Assembly (NCBI GenBank): GCA_025024175.1
Contig: QCXZ01000137.1
Coordinates: 17,670,001 to 17,734,000, forward strand
Length of the DNA stretch: 64,000 bases
Origin: Rhyzopertha dominica
Taxonomy: Eukaryota > Arthropoda > Insecta > Coleoptera > Bostrichidae
Reading direction: 5' to 3'
The notes under the pieces were generated by a model, which was not told the origin of the DNA, did not search any database, and worked only from the letters and a program-made list of their open reading frames with translations. The first letter of the stretch is position 1. Every line of letters starts with the position of its first letter. The position numbers were made by a program, and so were the translations under genes. Of the stretch, positions 20,617 to 31,699 are shown piece after piece.

Positions 20617-21395
20617 ACCGCTGCAAATTGAATCAATATTTCCACATCCAATTGTCAAAATGACATTTACGTTTTTATTTCTTATACTATACTATTAGTA
20701 TTCAGGTTTTGAGCATTTTTTCTCTCTACACATTTTTTCTAAGACAAACGGTTCTCGTGATATTAGCAAAAATACATAAATTTTTAAAATCGTTTTTTTC
20801 CAAACAAATCGAAAATTATTAATTGCAAGAGTGTTTTTCGATCCGAAATTTGATTTTCTGCATAAAACTAAAATTTTAAGAAAATCGTATGGGCATCGAA
20901 AGTCTCAAAATTTTGGAAAAATTTATTAAAACACCTTTTGTGTGAAATATAATTTCCTATTCCACCTTTTTTTAAGTGACGCTTCTAAACAGTTTGATGC
21001 ACCGAAAATTTATAGGCGCGAATAATAGTCGCCGTTATTCTACTAATCACATACTAAAACGAAAAAAGATAAAAAATTTGCACAAAGGATAGTTACCCCT
21101 CAATTGCACCCCCTTCCCGTTACCCTACTTACCCCAAAAATAATAGGTCGCTTTGGGTAGTTGGGATTTATGTGTGCCAAATTTCCAGTTCATATGTTAA
21201 GTCTTTCGAAAATTATCGTGTCCACAAGCAAAACCACAGACATACAAAAACACACACAGACAAGAAATTTTGTTTTACTCAAATTTTGTTTTTTTTTACG
21301 TTTTTGACCATTTTAAAGCGATTGAACAAATAAAAATTTTTGAAAATTTCTTTCACCATACAGTACTTCCCATCCGTTGGATGTGAAAGTAAAAC
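20617..21395 (+). repeat. Dispersed repeat, copy 1
   Basis: Matches 51243-52047 in the same orientation with frequent indels. Shared blocks include CTGCAAATTGAATCAATA, CAAAATGACATTTACG, TTTGATTTTCT, AATAGGTCGCTTTGGGTAGT and ATCGTGTCCACAA. The ends show a short inverted match (TTCCACATCCAA and TTGGATGTGAAA), which suggests a DNA transposon without coding capacity. Family not recognised. Confidence 0.7.
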
Positions 21396-21622
21396 AGTTG
21401 TATATTTATATTGTATTGAATAAGGATGTTGACTGTATTCAAATAAAGACATAATTTGAATGTAAAGTGGTAGTTTGATGTAAATACTGAAAATCACAAT
21501 ATTTTTCCTTATATTTACGTAACTTCATTAATATTTTACAAATAAGATGTAATTAAATCACCCTCAAGTCACGTGACAACGAACACCAATAAGAGTGCAC
21601 GACGTCACTTGTTCCTATACAT

Positions 21623-22452
21623 TAGAGTTGGGCAGTTCGGGATCCGTAGATGGATCCGGTTCCACCGGATCCAAGCAACATGCGGACCCGATCCACCGGA
21701 CCCGTTCCAGTGGGTCCGACACGAAGTGAACAAAATGAATGTATAACAAATTACATGTTCGGCGCAGATTCTTCAGTGGAACCAGTGCAGTGGATCCGAA
21801 AGGCGTAGACTTAGATGGGCTTTAGTATTAAGCATTCAATACTTTATGACTGCATCCAACTGTAATTTGATTTGTTTACGTTGCTTTACTTTAATCATAT
21901 TACACACAACTATAAAGAGATCCCAGTTTAGCTGAATCTGAGTTGAAATGAAATGCCAAATAGGTATATTTATAAAAACCACATTTTTTTAAATTTCATA
22001 GCAGTTCAGTTCATTGTAAATTTTAGATCCGTAATATGTAAGTATAGGTATGTAAACAGACAAAAATGTAAAAAGATTTAATGCTTGTGCCTTAACAAAA
22101 CGAAATATTTTTACGCAAGTTACATTTTTATTTATTAAGTATTCATTTGAAAGAGACAATCGAATAAAATAAACCGCGCAAGTAAATCTCACGGCTCAAA
22201 GCCGGAGTCAGTCAGATTCGTATACACGGTTGCGGACATTGCGGACACGGACAGATGGCTTGGCTCCGCCGTTGACAAAGACCAGCAGGCTAAATGTTTC
22301 CATTTGGATCTGCATCCTCTTGCCGCGTATGTAACCGCGGTAGCTAACAAAACTGGGTCCGGAGCCGGACGATTCAGCGGGTGGATGCGGATCCAACGGC
22401 TCCACTTGCTGATCCGGATCCGTGGAAGTCCGAAAGGACTGACACATCTCTA
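21623..22452. mobile_element. hAT-type non-autonomous element with perfect 8-bp target duplication
   Basis: CTATACAT occurs immediately left (21615-21622) and right (22453-22460). The termini are TAGAGTTGGGCAG and, inverted, TAGAGATGTGTCAG. The subterminal regions are dense with GGATCC and related GGACCC/GGTCCG units (21650-21720 and 22355-22430), typical of transposase-binding repeats in hAT elements. No transposase frame is present; the two short frames inside are by-products of the repeats. The 8-bp duplication and the terminal TAGAG are the basis of the call. Confidence 0.8.
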
Positions 22453-22566
22453 CTATACATCGTTTACGCTGTCAATAGGCTTCATTGTTTGGATAAAATA
22501 ATTTTGTAGTTATCAATAGTTTCTTGGCGGTTCCGTTTGAAAAAGTTTGAAAGGTACTTTTATATC

Positions 22567-22687
22567 ATGGATTTATTAAGGCAAGTAGTTCAAATTTGCC
22601 GAAAATTGACTGTTTTACAGCGGCCACCTTCTTCGCAACGTATAGTAACTTCTGTTCTGCTGAATTCAGAAATGCGAAGACCTCCAT
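22567..22687 (+). CDS. Probable first coding exon, possible mitochondrial targeting sequence
   Basis: The ATG at 22567 opens 40 codons to a strong donor, GTAAGT, at 22688 (phase 1). The peptide (MDLLRQVVQICRKLTVLQ, then RPPSSQRIVTSVLL) is basic, free of acidic residues apart from D2 and one late E, and can form an amphipathic helix. These are the marks of a mitochondrial presequence. The short leader TTTCTTGGCGGTTCCG could hold a pyrimidine-rich initiator of the type used by ribosomal protein genes. The next exon was not found: the frame after the nearest acceptor (about 22738) hits a stop. Product unknown; a mitochondrial ribosomal protein is only a guess. Confidence 0.45.
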
Positions 22688-22689
22688 GT

Positions 22690-25060
22690 AAGTAATATAC
22701 TAATATTCGTTAGTTCTGTACCCAAGTTATAAATTACAGTAATAATACATTTTTGATTGCGTCGCTACAAGCGCTGGGTCCCAGCGGGCAAGCTGAAGCC
22801 ACATTTTCCTGCCATTTGCCGAAGCTCGTTAGGTGTTCTGATTGTAGTAGATGCACAGTGAGACACCGCATAACATTTGTAAAACTTAGAATTCATATTA
22901 TAAGGCAATAAATGCGAAAAAACTTTAAATCGCGTTATTAGTTTAACCGTGTTTGAGAACAGGTGACGTCACAGCTGCCACAGTGACAAGGTATTGGCCT
23001 TTTGAAGCGAAATTTGAAACGGAATTTAAAGACATGATTTTTAAAGCTCTTAAGCGGTTTAAAAAATAATAATTAATATTCGGGGCTATATAGGGTACTT
23101 ATGCACAATTTGCAGCACTTCCCCAAAAATAGTCAACACCCCTATTGCAGCCTCCGAACTTTCCCGATTTTTTTCGAAAATCGTGAAAGTACTGCGAAAA
23201 GTCAAGGGTTATTTATTTACTGCGAAGTATATAGCGTTCTACTTAAAATTCTTGCTTTAGATTTACTGTCGAATTTCTATTTTACTTGCAAAATGACTGC
23301 ATTACAGGGATTAAAAACGTAATAATTGTACACCACGTAGATAATCAGCTTCTTATCCCTACTGGTTCTCAATGGAAAATGCGCGCTATTCACAAATACT
23401 TACAAAAACTTTAAGAGATAAACTATTACAGCATATAACATCATTTTGGTATTTTACCTAGCTACTCCTCAATATTTCTCGATTGCTTTGCTTTAGTTAT
23501 CATTGGTATCAAACAGTCCCGCACTATCACAAGCACATGCGTTGTGGGGGTCTTCGAAAGGCAGTATCACCAGTTTCACTGTTTCAAAATCTAGAATGAA
23601 GCTTTGAGACGGAAAGAAAGCAACNAAGAAGTTATAAATTTTTATGATCNTAAGTTGTTTGGCCGCCCTTTAGGTAATNCCGCCCCGTGAATGGGAACGC
23701 CTTGCACATGCCTAGCAGCAGCCCTGCGGATAATTGTCGCAAAATTGACATTTTTTATAATACTCTTACTGTATTTAGGCACAATAGTATTTTTCATTTA
23801 AACTATCCATCTGTATACTGTGCCTTAACTGTATAATAATAATCGTTCTTACTTTGTATTAGTGAACACCTACAGGATTTGTCATGTAGTCTTCCTGTTT
23901 ATTATAATTAACGAATAAACAACACCTTATGACCGCTGCAATTATTCGCAGATAAATATCTATGGATATTTCCGGCCGAAAGCTGGCTACAGGAATGTGT
24001 CACTTCCCGTTTCGCGCTATGTTTCAGGACCATCAGCAGCAGTGCTAACTTGTAAGTCCTAAAATCAGATAAAATTCATCCTGCCCTTAGCTGACGACAG
24101 CATCGGAGCTTTCTTTGGTCCCCTCATTTTACCTTTCCGAATCCACCATAAACCGTACCGAATTAAAATATTCACGTTAAACGGTTATCTGCGGCAGATC
24201 TGCCTACCTCAGTATAGCGGGGCTTTTCCAACTCGCGAATGTTATTTATCTAAACCCGAACGTAATTTCCCTAGCCTGTGGCGGGTTCGGCGGTGGCTCA
24301 CCGCTTTGATATATACTTTCCAGCCAATCGAACCGCCCCATTATTCACCAGTCTATTTGCCTTTCACGTCATGTGCCTGACTTTAAACAAAATCGCAAAA
24401 GGTAAATATTAAGTTGGTATGTCAGGAAGAACATACAAATAAGATGTTTCAAGGAGGGAAGCAAGAAAAATAAAACTCTCACGTTACATGTTTACATTTT
24501 TGCGGCAATCACATTTGATTAATTCTTGATTTAATTTATCGCATTAAAGGTACAAAAGGTTTTTTTAACTAAGCTCTCACTTCTCACAATGAAAACGTAT
24601 GTCTAATATTGGTTGAAGAAAATTTTGAAAATATAGTGAAAGTTGATTGGAATGAATATAAGGCTACGCAGAAATCAAGTCGCGTGAAACTTCCCTCGCT
24701 CACCCTGTCACTCATGCCATGAGAACTGACGCAGCAGTACAAGTTTGCTGTACTTACACAGTAGTATTAGAATAAGTTAGTTGTTCTGCGTTTTCCTATC
24801 AAATCGATTAGTGTAACAGTGTAAGAATGTTCTAAAATTTTGCAGATGTATGCAAGGTATGGCACCACTACGCACAACACATAATCGCCAAGCTAAGTAT
24901 ACAAATATTAAATTAAATATTAAATAGAGTAGCCATAAAATATTATAAAACATGGGCTTTCATGTTACAAACAAACACCTAGATTACAAATATATCCCAT
25001 TGTCAGTTGCGTGCAAGAGATCAGATAGTGGTCCAGGGTACGATCTTAAGAGGCACTCCT
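22690..25060. other. Noncoding stretch, no gene found
   Basis: It contains a GC-rich patch at 22757-22870, a TGACGTCA next to a CAGCTG at 22964-22977, and a minus-strand GC box, CCAAT and TATA cluster at 24310-24339 (see findings). I found no coding frame that any of these clearly serves. Confidence 0.35.
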
Positions 25061-25063
25061 GGA

Positions 25064-25555
25064 CTATGTAGTGAATAGTTTGGCAATTCGCACTGCAGTC
25101 GCACTTAGGTGGTTGTATTTCACCTCTTCTATAAAGCTAGCGATGTTTTCCGGGAGAGTCAGAGCAAAATCCACTACAAACGCACATTTTTTTTTCTTGA
25201 CTAAAAGTACCATATCTGGGATAACATTTGGAATTGGTCTGTCGGTAGCCATTTCTCGGTTCCAGTCGAACATCATCAGTCTCGCATACGGGGAGAGGCT
25301 GGTATTAAATACGGCACCGTCCCCGTAAATTGCATATGTATCTCGCGGACTCTATCGTGGCGGTCGAGAGATGCTTTAGGAGCCAAGGTTTTGCATTCCG
25401 CTATAATGTGCTCTATATATTCTTCTTTTATGCCACATATTCGACACTTACTGGATAGCTCATTATGACCAAGTATTCTATTTTTGTAGGCGTTGGTGGC
25501 AATCGCTTGGTCTTGAATGGCCGCAATGAAGCCCTCTGTTTCGGCAAACAAGTTA
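25064..25555 (-). pseudogene. LINE relic, C-terminal CCHC and restriction-like endonuclease end
   Basis: The first open block (25551-25276) reads ETEGFIAAIQDQAIATNAY and then CRICGIKEEYIEHIIAEC, a C-X2-C...H-X4-C finger followed by the conserved TLAP. A frameshift near 25276 leads to the second block (25276-25064) with VIPDMVLL and FVVDFALTLPENI, the P-D ... D core of the R2/R4-type restriction-like endonuclease. The stop at 25064 is the natural end. The reverse transcriptase part upstream (higher coordinates) is missing, so this is a broken end fragment. Confidence 0.75.
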
Positions 25556-25737
25556 CCATGCCGAAGGTACGCTATCTATTGCTTCGCTCTCGATGGTAAA
25601 GTATTTTACGTGTAGAGCCTTTTACTCCTGGACCTCTGGAGTGTAGCTTTCTGGCCTATGTTGATTAGCGCTCAATGCAGCTCGTTTTCCTGAGCTTTTA
25701 TGGAAAAATATCTTCTTAGATTATCCACCTATTTGTA

Positions 25738-25766
25738 ATTGTTATTATTATTATTATTATTTTGTA
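25738..25766. repeat. ATT microsatellite
   Basis: About eight ATT units. A shorter run follows at 25810-25823. Sequence from here to 26640 shows no gene. Confidence 0.7.
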
Positions 25767-26672
25767 TTTGATTATGTNGTATTTTGACACGGATTTAGTT
25801 AGAAATGTAGTATTATTATTATTCAATTGTGGGTGCGCCACATCCAAGTTAAATACCTTTTGTTCGACTTTTTTACTTTTAGATATATTTTTTTCTTTTC
25901 TGGCGCACTGAAAACTTTCAAAAACTTTAAGTATTGTATAAATGTACTATTACAAATGTATTATATGTCGCTCAGGCGATGAGTCTTGCGGGGTGCCAAA
26001 CCAATTAAAAATAAAGTAAACCTAAAGCGAGAGTAGGTGTATAAGTTCAACATATGCCGTACAGGTAAATATCAAAGTTTATACTTAAAGAAGGATTTTG
26101 TTTTTTAATATAATATGAATAGAAGACAACGATCGAAAGGAGGCATTCTGCTATCTGCTTTAAATTAAGTTGCGGGCGTCAAACGAAACCCCTTTGCTAT
26201 TCTTATCTGCTAGTCATAATCACTAAAAAATGAAAAAGAATTACAAAAATGTTTGCATTCTTTGTGTTCAAAATTCTACCAGTTCCTTAGAACGACTACT
26301 GGCGCCATCGGCATGAAGTAATATTATACTGGTGTGGCAGCTAGAGCGAAAATCGTTATTTGGGTGCATGCCGCAAGGATCATATTTCGTAGATTCTTGT
26401 ACAGATGGCGCTTCTATATATTTAGCGAAAATATATAGTAGTAATGTAAACTCAACAAAAGACAGGTAGTACCTACCTCAAGTATCCGTTTCTTTTTTGC
26501 TGTAACATGTATTAAGACTAAAAGCTTGTAGATATCTTTTAAACCAAAGACAAATATGTCTGTTTTATTCATGTTTAATGATTGAATTTTACACTTACCA
26601 CAAAATAAAGTCAATTATATAATAATGCTGAAAACTAGTCACTCTTATTCTCTGTCAGTTCTCGTTTGCTAA

Positions 26673-26830
26673 AATGCCTAGTGCATCCTGTCAATTTCAT
26701 TTAGGTAAGGGATTTTTAAAAGATCAGATTATTGAGATGAAAAAGCTCGGCCTCATTTTAAGAGAAATGCCCGGAAGACTGGAAGATAAGTACGCAGAAG
26801 ATGGACTAAATCGACAGAGATCTAGTTAGC
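26673..26830 (+). pseudogene. Tc1/mariner transposase N-terminus, fragment
   Basis: The ATG at 26673 leads to QIIEMKKLGLILREMPGRL, matching the first DNA-binding helix-turn-helix of Tc1-like transposases (where IIEMKEAGLSLREIARRL is usual). A frameshift within the next 30 bases gives RRRWTKS, the end of that domain. Nothing of the catalytic domain follows. The neighbouring palindrome at 26940-27870 may have replaced it. Confidence 0.5.
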
Positions 26831-26939
26831 ACAGGATTATGCCAGTTTTGGGCTTATTGTTGATACTGCGATCGACGTGTTTACTGCTATTACTTAATAA
26901 CTAATTTATATATTTTCGAAGAACTTAAAAATGTACAAA

Positions 26940-27870
26940 ATCAACTCTACCTTTACGCGCGATTTACCTTTAAACGTGGGGAGAGAAACAGTTTTTCAGA
27001 AATACCCTTAGACCAATTGATATAATTTCATCAAACTTTTGTCATTATTCTTTTAAGTAGAATCAGTTAAAATGATGCGTACATTTTATAATAAATGTTT
27101 TGGAAGGCCGGAAGGGGTCCAATCCCCCACATTTTAAANCTTAACTTTAAAACAGGTAACTATTTTTTNTCAAGAATTTGTCTTTTTGGTCCTCGTAAGG
27201 AAATAAAGGTACTCTTTGTTTATATGACTAACACNGACNCNTTCCGAAAAAAATTGTAGTTGAATGTTACGGTTTGCGTTTTCACTAATATAATTTTGTT
27301 TTATTGTTTGGNCGTCATAAATAATGTGATTGATCACTTCTCAAACTTCTCATGTCTGTAGAAATTGAAACTTTTTTTAAAAATAAAAGTTATAATTGTT
27401 ATAATAGGCCATTTTCAGAAGTTTCAATTATAGGAATTTATGATATGAATATCCTATTTATTTATACCTATTTCAGAATTATTGCAACAAATTATGTAAG
27501 GTATTGTAAAATGTCAATGAAACAGTGACAACTAACACATTTTTATTATTTATCACGGCCGATTTGATAAAAAGAAAATAGAAGTATTAGTTAAGCAGTG
27601 AAAATGTGAACCCTAACATTAAACTGAAGTTTTCTCGGAAACTGAATAAAATACTTACCCGTTTTAAAGTTAAGGGTTAAAATGTGAGGGTTGGTCCTCT
27701 GCTGCCCCATCCTAAAAAAACATTTAATAAAAAAGTGCAAAGCATTTTAAAAGCTTCCACTTCAAATAATAATAATTAAAATTTGATGAAATTATATCAT
27801 CTGGTCTAAGAGATATTTTTGAAAAACTATTTTTTCCTCCCAAGTTTAAAGAGTGANTATCTTAATAGGC
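26940..27870. repeat. Large palindromic repeat (two arms of about 450 bp)
   Basis: The reverse complement of about 27415-27870 matches 26950-27410. Matching blocks include TTTTTCA...AATA, TTAGACCA...GATATAATTTCATCAAA, CACATTTTAA, CTTAACTTTAAAAC and GTTATAATAGGCCATTTTC. The centre is near 27412. No ORF is present. A TIR-like CAGGCTGTCGCGCATTATG lies inverted just outside at 27934-27952 next to TA, so this may be a foldback derivative of a Tc1-like element. Confidence 0.7.
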
Positions 27871-28319
27871 GAACGTTATTCAAAAGAAGTTATACAGTAA
27901 AATTATGCTATTTTTATACCAGTTTTCAGATTACCCACATAATGCGCGACAGCCTGTATACGATTTTACAAAACGCGCAAAACTGATTAAAATAATTGCT
28001 GCTTTGACAATGTAAGTGTAGTTGAGCAGAAATTTGAGGGTACGTTCCTCAAAAATACTTAATTGAAAGATTTCTTACAGAATATTCAATAACTCAATAA
28101 CATCACTTGTTCTTGCCTTTGAACATTATTTTGTAGAGTTCCAGATTAATGCTTCATTGCTGTAATTCCAGCATGTACCACTGTAGTGTGACGTTAACCC
28201 AGCCTTGCTGAACATATTCTACTGTTGGTTCAAATAATGACAGATACAGCAAATCTCAGTTTTAGTCAAATCTACACGTGTGCGTCTCTGATCCATATTC
28301 AGCAACAGTTTGCGTCTTG

Positions 28320-28640
28320 CGTGTGACATCATACGCCGTTTCAATTAAACGACAAGTGAGCGCGATAATTAAAGCGATCGTCTAGGGGGCCCTTCAATGA
28401 AAAATGTTCGCAGTACACGCGCAGGCCAACACATCCGGGACGTCTTCGTCGAAGTTGGATGCAGTAATCAAAAGCGCTAACTGCAGATGGACCCGGCAAT
28501 CCCGGTTGTAAATTAAAGTTACGTATAGAGGGCAATTACCGAACAGAAAGGAGCATCAGCATAGCAAACGAGCCGTGGTGCGCAGTACACACGTCACCAC
28601 GCTCTTTGCAAGCCTGTTTGGATGGGGGTGGATTCTGGAA
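28320..28640. promoter_or_regulatory. GC-richer noncoding island, possible enhancer
   Basis: The composition differs sharply from the flanks. The island contains several homeodomain-like ATTA/TAAT cores (GATAATTAAAGCGATCG at 28359), GGGACGTCTTCG and GTGACGT-type sites. No frame is convincingly coding. The same pattern recurs at 42555-42750 and 46600-46770. Confidence 0.25.
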
Positions 28641-29632
28641 AGGAATTTTTTACTTGTGGTTACTAGACCACAAATGTACGTAAGTACATAGGCACTTGTA
28701 GTAAAGAATGGAACAAAAAGCGCGATGTAATAGAATTNCTTTTGAATGTACTGAATATTTTTATATTTCCAAAGGTGTTGGTCGCATGTTTCTTGAGTTA
28801 TTCACTTTTTGCATGAAGTTTGAAGAACTTGATGGTTGCAGAGCATGATGTTTTTTTGCGTATTGCCGATTCAAAACTACGCCTTCTAGCGCTCACAACA
28901 CGTGGTTAGGTATTGTTTTTTTTTAATTTATATACTAACTGGCATAGGAATAATAACGTATAAATAAAAATTATCATTTTTCAGTCTCTGCCTTACCGGG
29001 TTTTTTGTTTTCATTAAAAATTGGCGAAAATTGTACTTTGTGGCTGGCTTCAAGGGCATTTCTGACAAGTTAGGAACAGGGCGAATAGTGAGCGTTATAT
29101 ATTTACAGATATTGTTGCTAGAATGAAAAGGAGTCTGCACACGGCAGTAAGCTGTTGTTGGGCTTGGTTCCAGGAAGACCGAGCACGAACAAAGAAAGGT
29201 ACAGGTTGTAGAAGAATCTTAAAATGCTATCTTATGTCGGATTTCCACCAAAAGAACAAAACAGAAACATGGCCCTTCTGTGGCAGCTCACATACAGTAT
29301 GCGAACTTTTTCTATACCAATTGTAACGTTTTCACAAGTTGCACTGACACCCATGTATGAATTAGTCCGCAAGTCGCTAACATGTAAACATTTTTTCCAG
29401 CATAACGTGTTCATATTTGAGTTTTGTTTTTTCCTTTTGTTGGATATCCGGAATTAGATTTTTGGTTCTAAAAGACGGCTTCCAGACCAGTGGTTTATGG
29501 AAAGTGGAAGGTTTATTGAGATGTGGACCCTTTATTAGCGAAAAAGGAGTTTTTGGTTTGTTTTTCATGGCGTCCCTGTCTGCATGGTGTTATCTCTCTC
29601 ATAAATGAGTATCAGTGTAATCGATTGGAGAC

Positions 29633-29806
29633 ATGCAGAGAGTGAACAGAAAGGAACCAGGAATGGCATACGAATCTAGATTCTCTCCAGTGGTGAAAGA
29701 CGCGAAAGGCATGATAACTTTTGGTTTGGAATCTGTCAAGGTCTCCATGACTTCCCGGCGTTATATCCAGGAAGTAGTGGAGTTCAGGACCTTTCCCACC
29801 AAGTGA
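29633..29806 (+). other. Open frame of 57 codons, unknown
   Basis: The ATG at 29633 runs to TGA at 29804. It reads YESRFSPVVKDAKGMITFGL, then SVKVSMTSRRYIQEVVEF, with protein-like codon use and a GTGAGT donor overlapping the stop, so it might be an exon. The flanks (28640-30790) show no companion exon. Function unknown. Confidence 0.25.
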
Positions 29807-30792
29807 GTTTGTTACCTTGGCCACCAAGATCCCCAGGTCTTTCACATGGGTGGAAAATTGCAAAATTTTCCTCATCGTCCACAAACATCGATTATCTGAT
29901 TTAATTTTAGGTTGTTACTGCCCGATTCACATCCGTTTTTTAATATTGCTTACTTTACTTCCGCGAAGCTTCCACCAAAGGAGAGCTAAGCGTTTTGTTA
30001 CAACAGTAAATAGCCCTTAGCAACGCTTATAACAGTTCATCGGTACCTCCTGCTTTAACACGTTATACATATAAAGATGCAAGTATAATTCTAAGCTTTT
30101 TGAAAAGTTTTTCACATAATAACTCACCAACTAAAAAAATCCTTAGCTCAGTTACATAGCAAATAGCATCCACTTTATTTGATCAGACGTAATCGTTTAG
30201 AACTAATTGTGTAACCTAAGTATGATGCTTAAATCTCAAGCCGTTGTTTGGTAATTTTGTAAAAAGCGTTTAATGCTATTTCCTGCTCATTAGCAAAAAT
30301 AAGAGCTTGTTGTCACGCCAATATAACGCACATTGTGTGTTATTTGATTCATCATACAGATAAACCTGAGGATAAGCTTGCGAAAGAATAATGCCACTGA
30401 ACCATTTACCTCCTTAAAATAAAGCAAAAGTTTTTATATTTAAGTAAAGGATTCTGACCTCCAAACCTGAACCGGTGGCTGACCAAATCTGCTTCAAACA
30501 TATCAAATCCGGCTCGAAGGACCAATGTTAGGGTAGCTTCGATTGAGTGGACTGTATTAATTGGTTTTAAAATTATTTCTGTATTAGAAGCCATTAATTG
30601 AATAGGCCGACAGGTTTCATCAGTTTTTAATTTCTACTACTTTTTTACATTCTAATTGTTTTTCTACTAGGAAACAAAAATGTCAGTATGCAGTTTGCCA
30701 ACTTTAGCAAAAGTAAGTAAATGTCCAAACAGTACATTTACAAGCCGAAGATTGTACTAGTTTAAATTAAATAGTAAAAATGTATTGAAACC

Positions 30793-31130
30793 GAGATATA
30801 ATTACAGATAAAACAATACTGCACAATAGACCAGAACCAGACATTACCGCCACACTTAAACATAGACGGACAACATATGTAATAGACATCTGCATACCAA
30901 ACATGCACAATCTCCAAAGTAAATATATAGAACAACTAAACATATATCAATCCCTAAAGGAAGAATAGGAAAAAACATTTGGTATCAGGATAGCGTTAAA
31001 GTAATACCAATAATTGTGTCTACAAGGGTGTAATACCAAAAAACTACAAGAAAGTCTAGAACTTCTCGACCTGCACCCTGAAATTTACAAAACGATAAAA
31101 ATGTAGTTATAATCGACACATGCACATGCA
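30793..31130 (+). pseudogene. LINE relic with restriction-like endonuclease end
   Basis: The plus strand reads ITDKTILHNRPEPDITATL, then RRTTYVIDICIPNMHNLQ and YQSLKEE before a stop. In shifted frames KVIPIIVSTRV and LHPEIYKTIK follow. The P-D ... V-x-D pattern is the restriction-like endonuclease core of R2/R4-type LINEs and matches the family of the relic at 25064-25555, although the two copies lie on opposite strands. A CA-rich tail (31140-31390) carries no further domain. Confidence 0.7.
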
Positions 31131-31398
31131 CCATCGTTGCCATAACAGTGAAGCAGCAGCAACCTGCTCTTCCATCTAACTCTATGCCCTTAAATACAAT
31201 CACATGCCACGCATCCCAACTCACACTCTCACACATACATTCATTAGACAGACATCACACATACAGGCAATCATGCCCGCGTCACACCTCTTCACCACAC
31301 TGCCAGAAAAAAGATAATCTTATAACGAAAGTGCATACCACCTCAGAGCCCCAGACCCATATCATCAACGCTACAACACAAGCTGCTTTAATTTCAGT

Positions 31399-31690
31399 TT
31401 AAATTGGGAACATCTGAATATTATTATACGTTTTTGCAACGATATACACAAATGAGCGTTTTGTGAATTCGTTAGAGTGAACTGATATACGAGTACTAAT
31501 CAAACCCCTATGTTCAAAACAGAGATTATGTATATCTGTTCGGAAAGTTTTATTTTTATACAAATAAGGAGGAACCTGATTTTTGATTACTTTGTGGAGG
31601 AAACAGGCTGCATGAAGTTCCCATCTCCGGTTCATGTCTAGCCACCCCAACCTTTTCAGCCTACTTCTTACACTACGTATACGTTTTTTT
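31399..31690 (-). pseudogene. LINE relic, C-terminal end of ORF2
   Basis: The minus strand reads RLGWLDMNRRWELHAACFLH, then KVIKNQVPPYLY, FRTDIHNL and FTKRSFVYIVAKTYNN. This is the conserved C-terminal block of Jockey/CR1-type reverse transcriptase proteins (the usual pattern is LxWLxMxxRRxLHxxCFxHK and PPYLYxKxxFRTDxHN). Only this end is left; the reverse transcriptase itself is absent. Confidence 0.65.
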
Positions 31691-31699
31691 GTCCGTTAA

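Noticed and set aside
22757..22770. GTCGCTACAAG as a TIR of the mariner family at 4634
   Set aside because: The match stops after 11 bases, too short to claim.
22738..22900. GC-rich frame as exon 2 of the gene starting at 22567
   Set aside because: The only nearby acceptor puts a TGA in frame before the GC-rich part.
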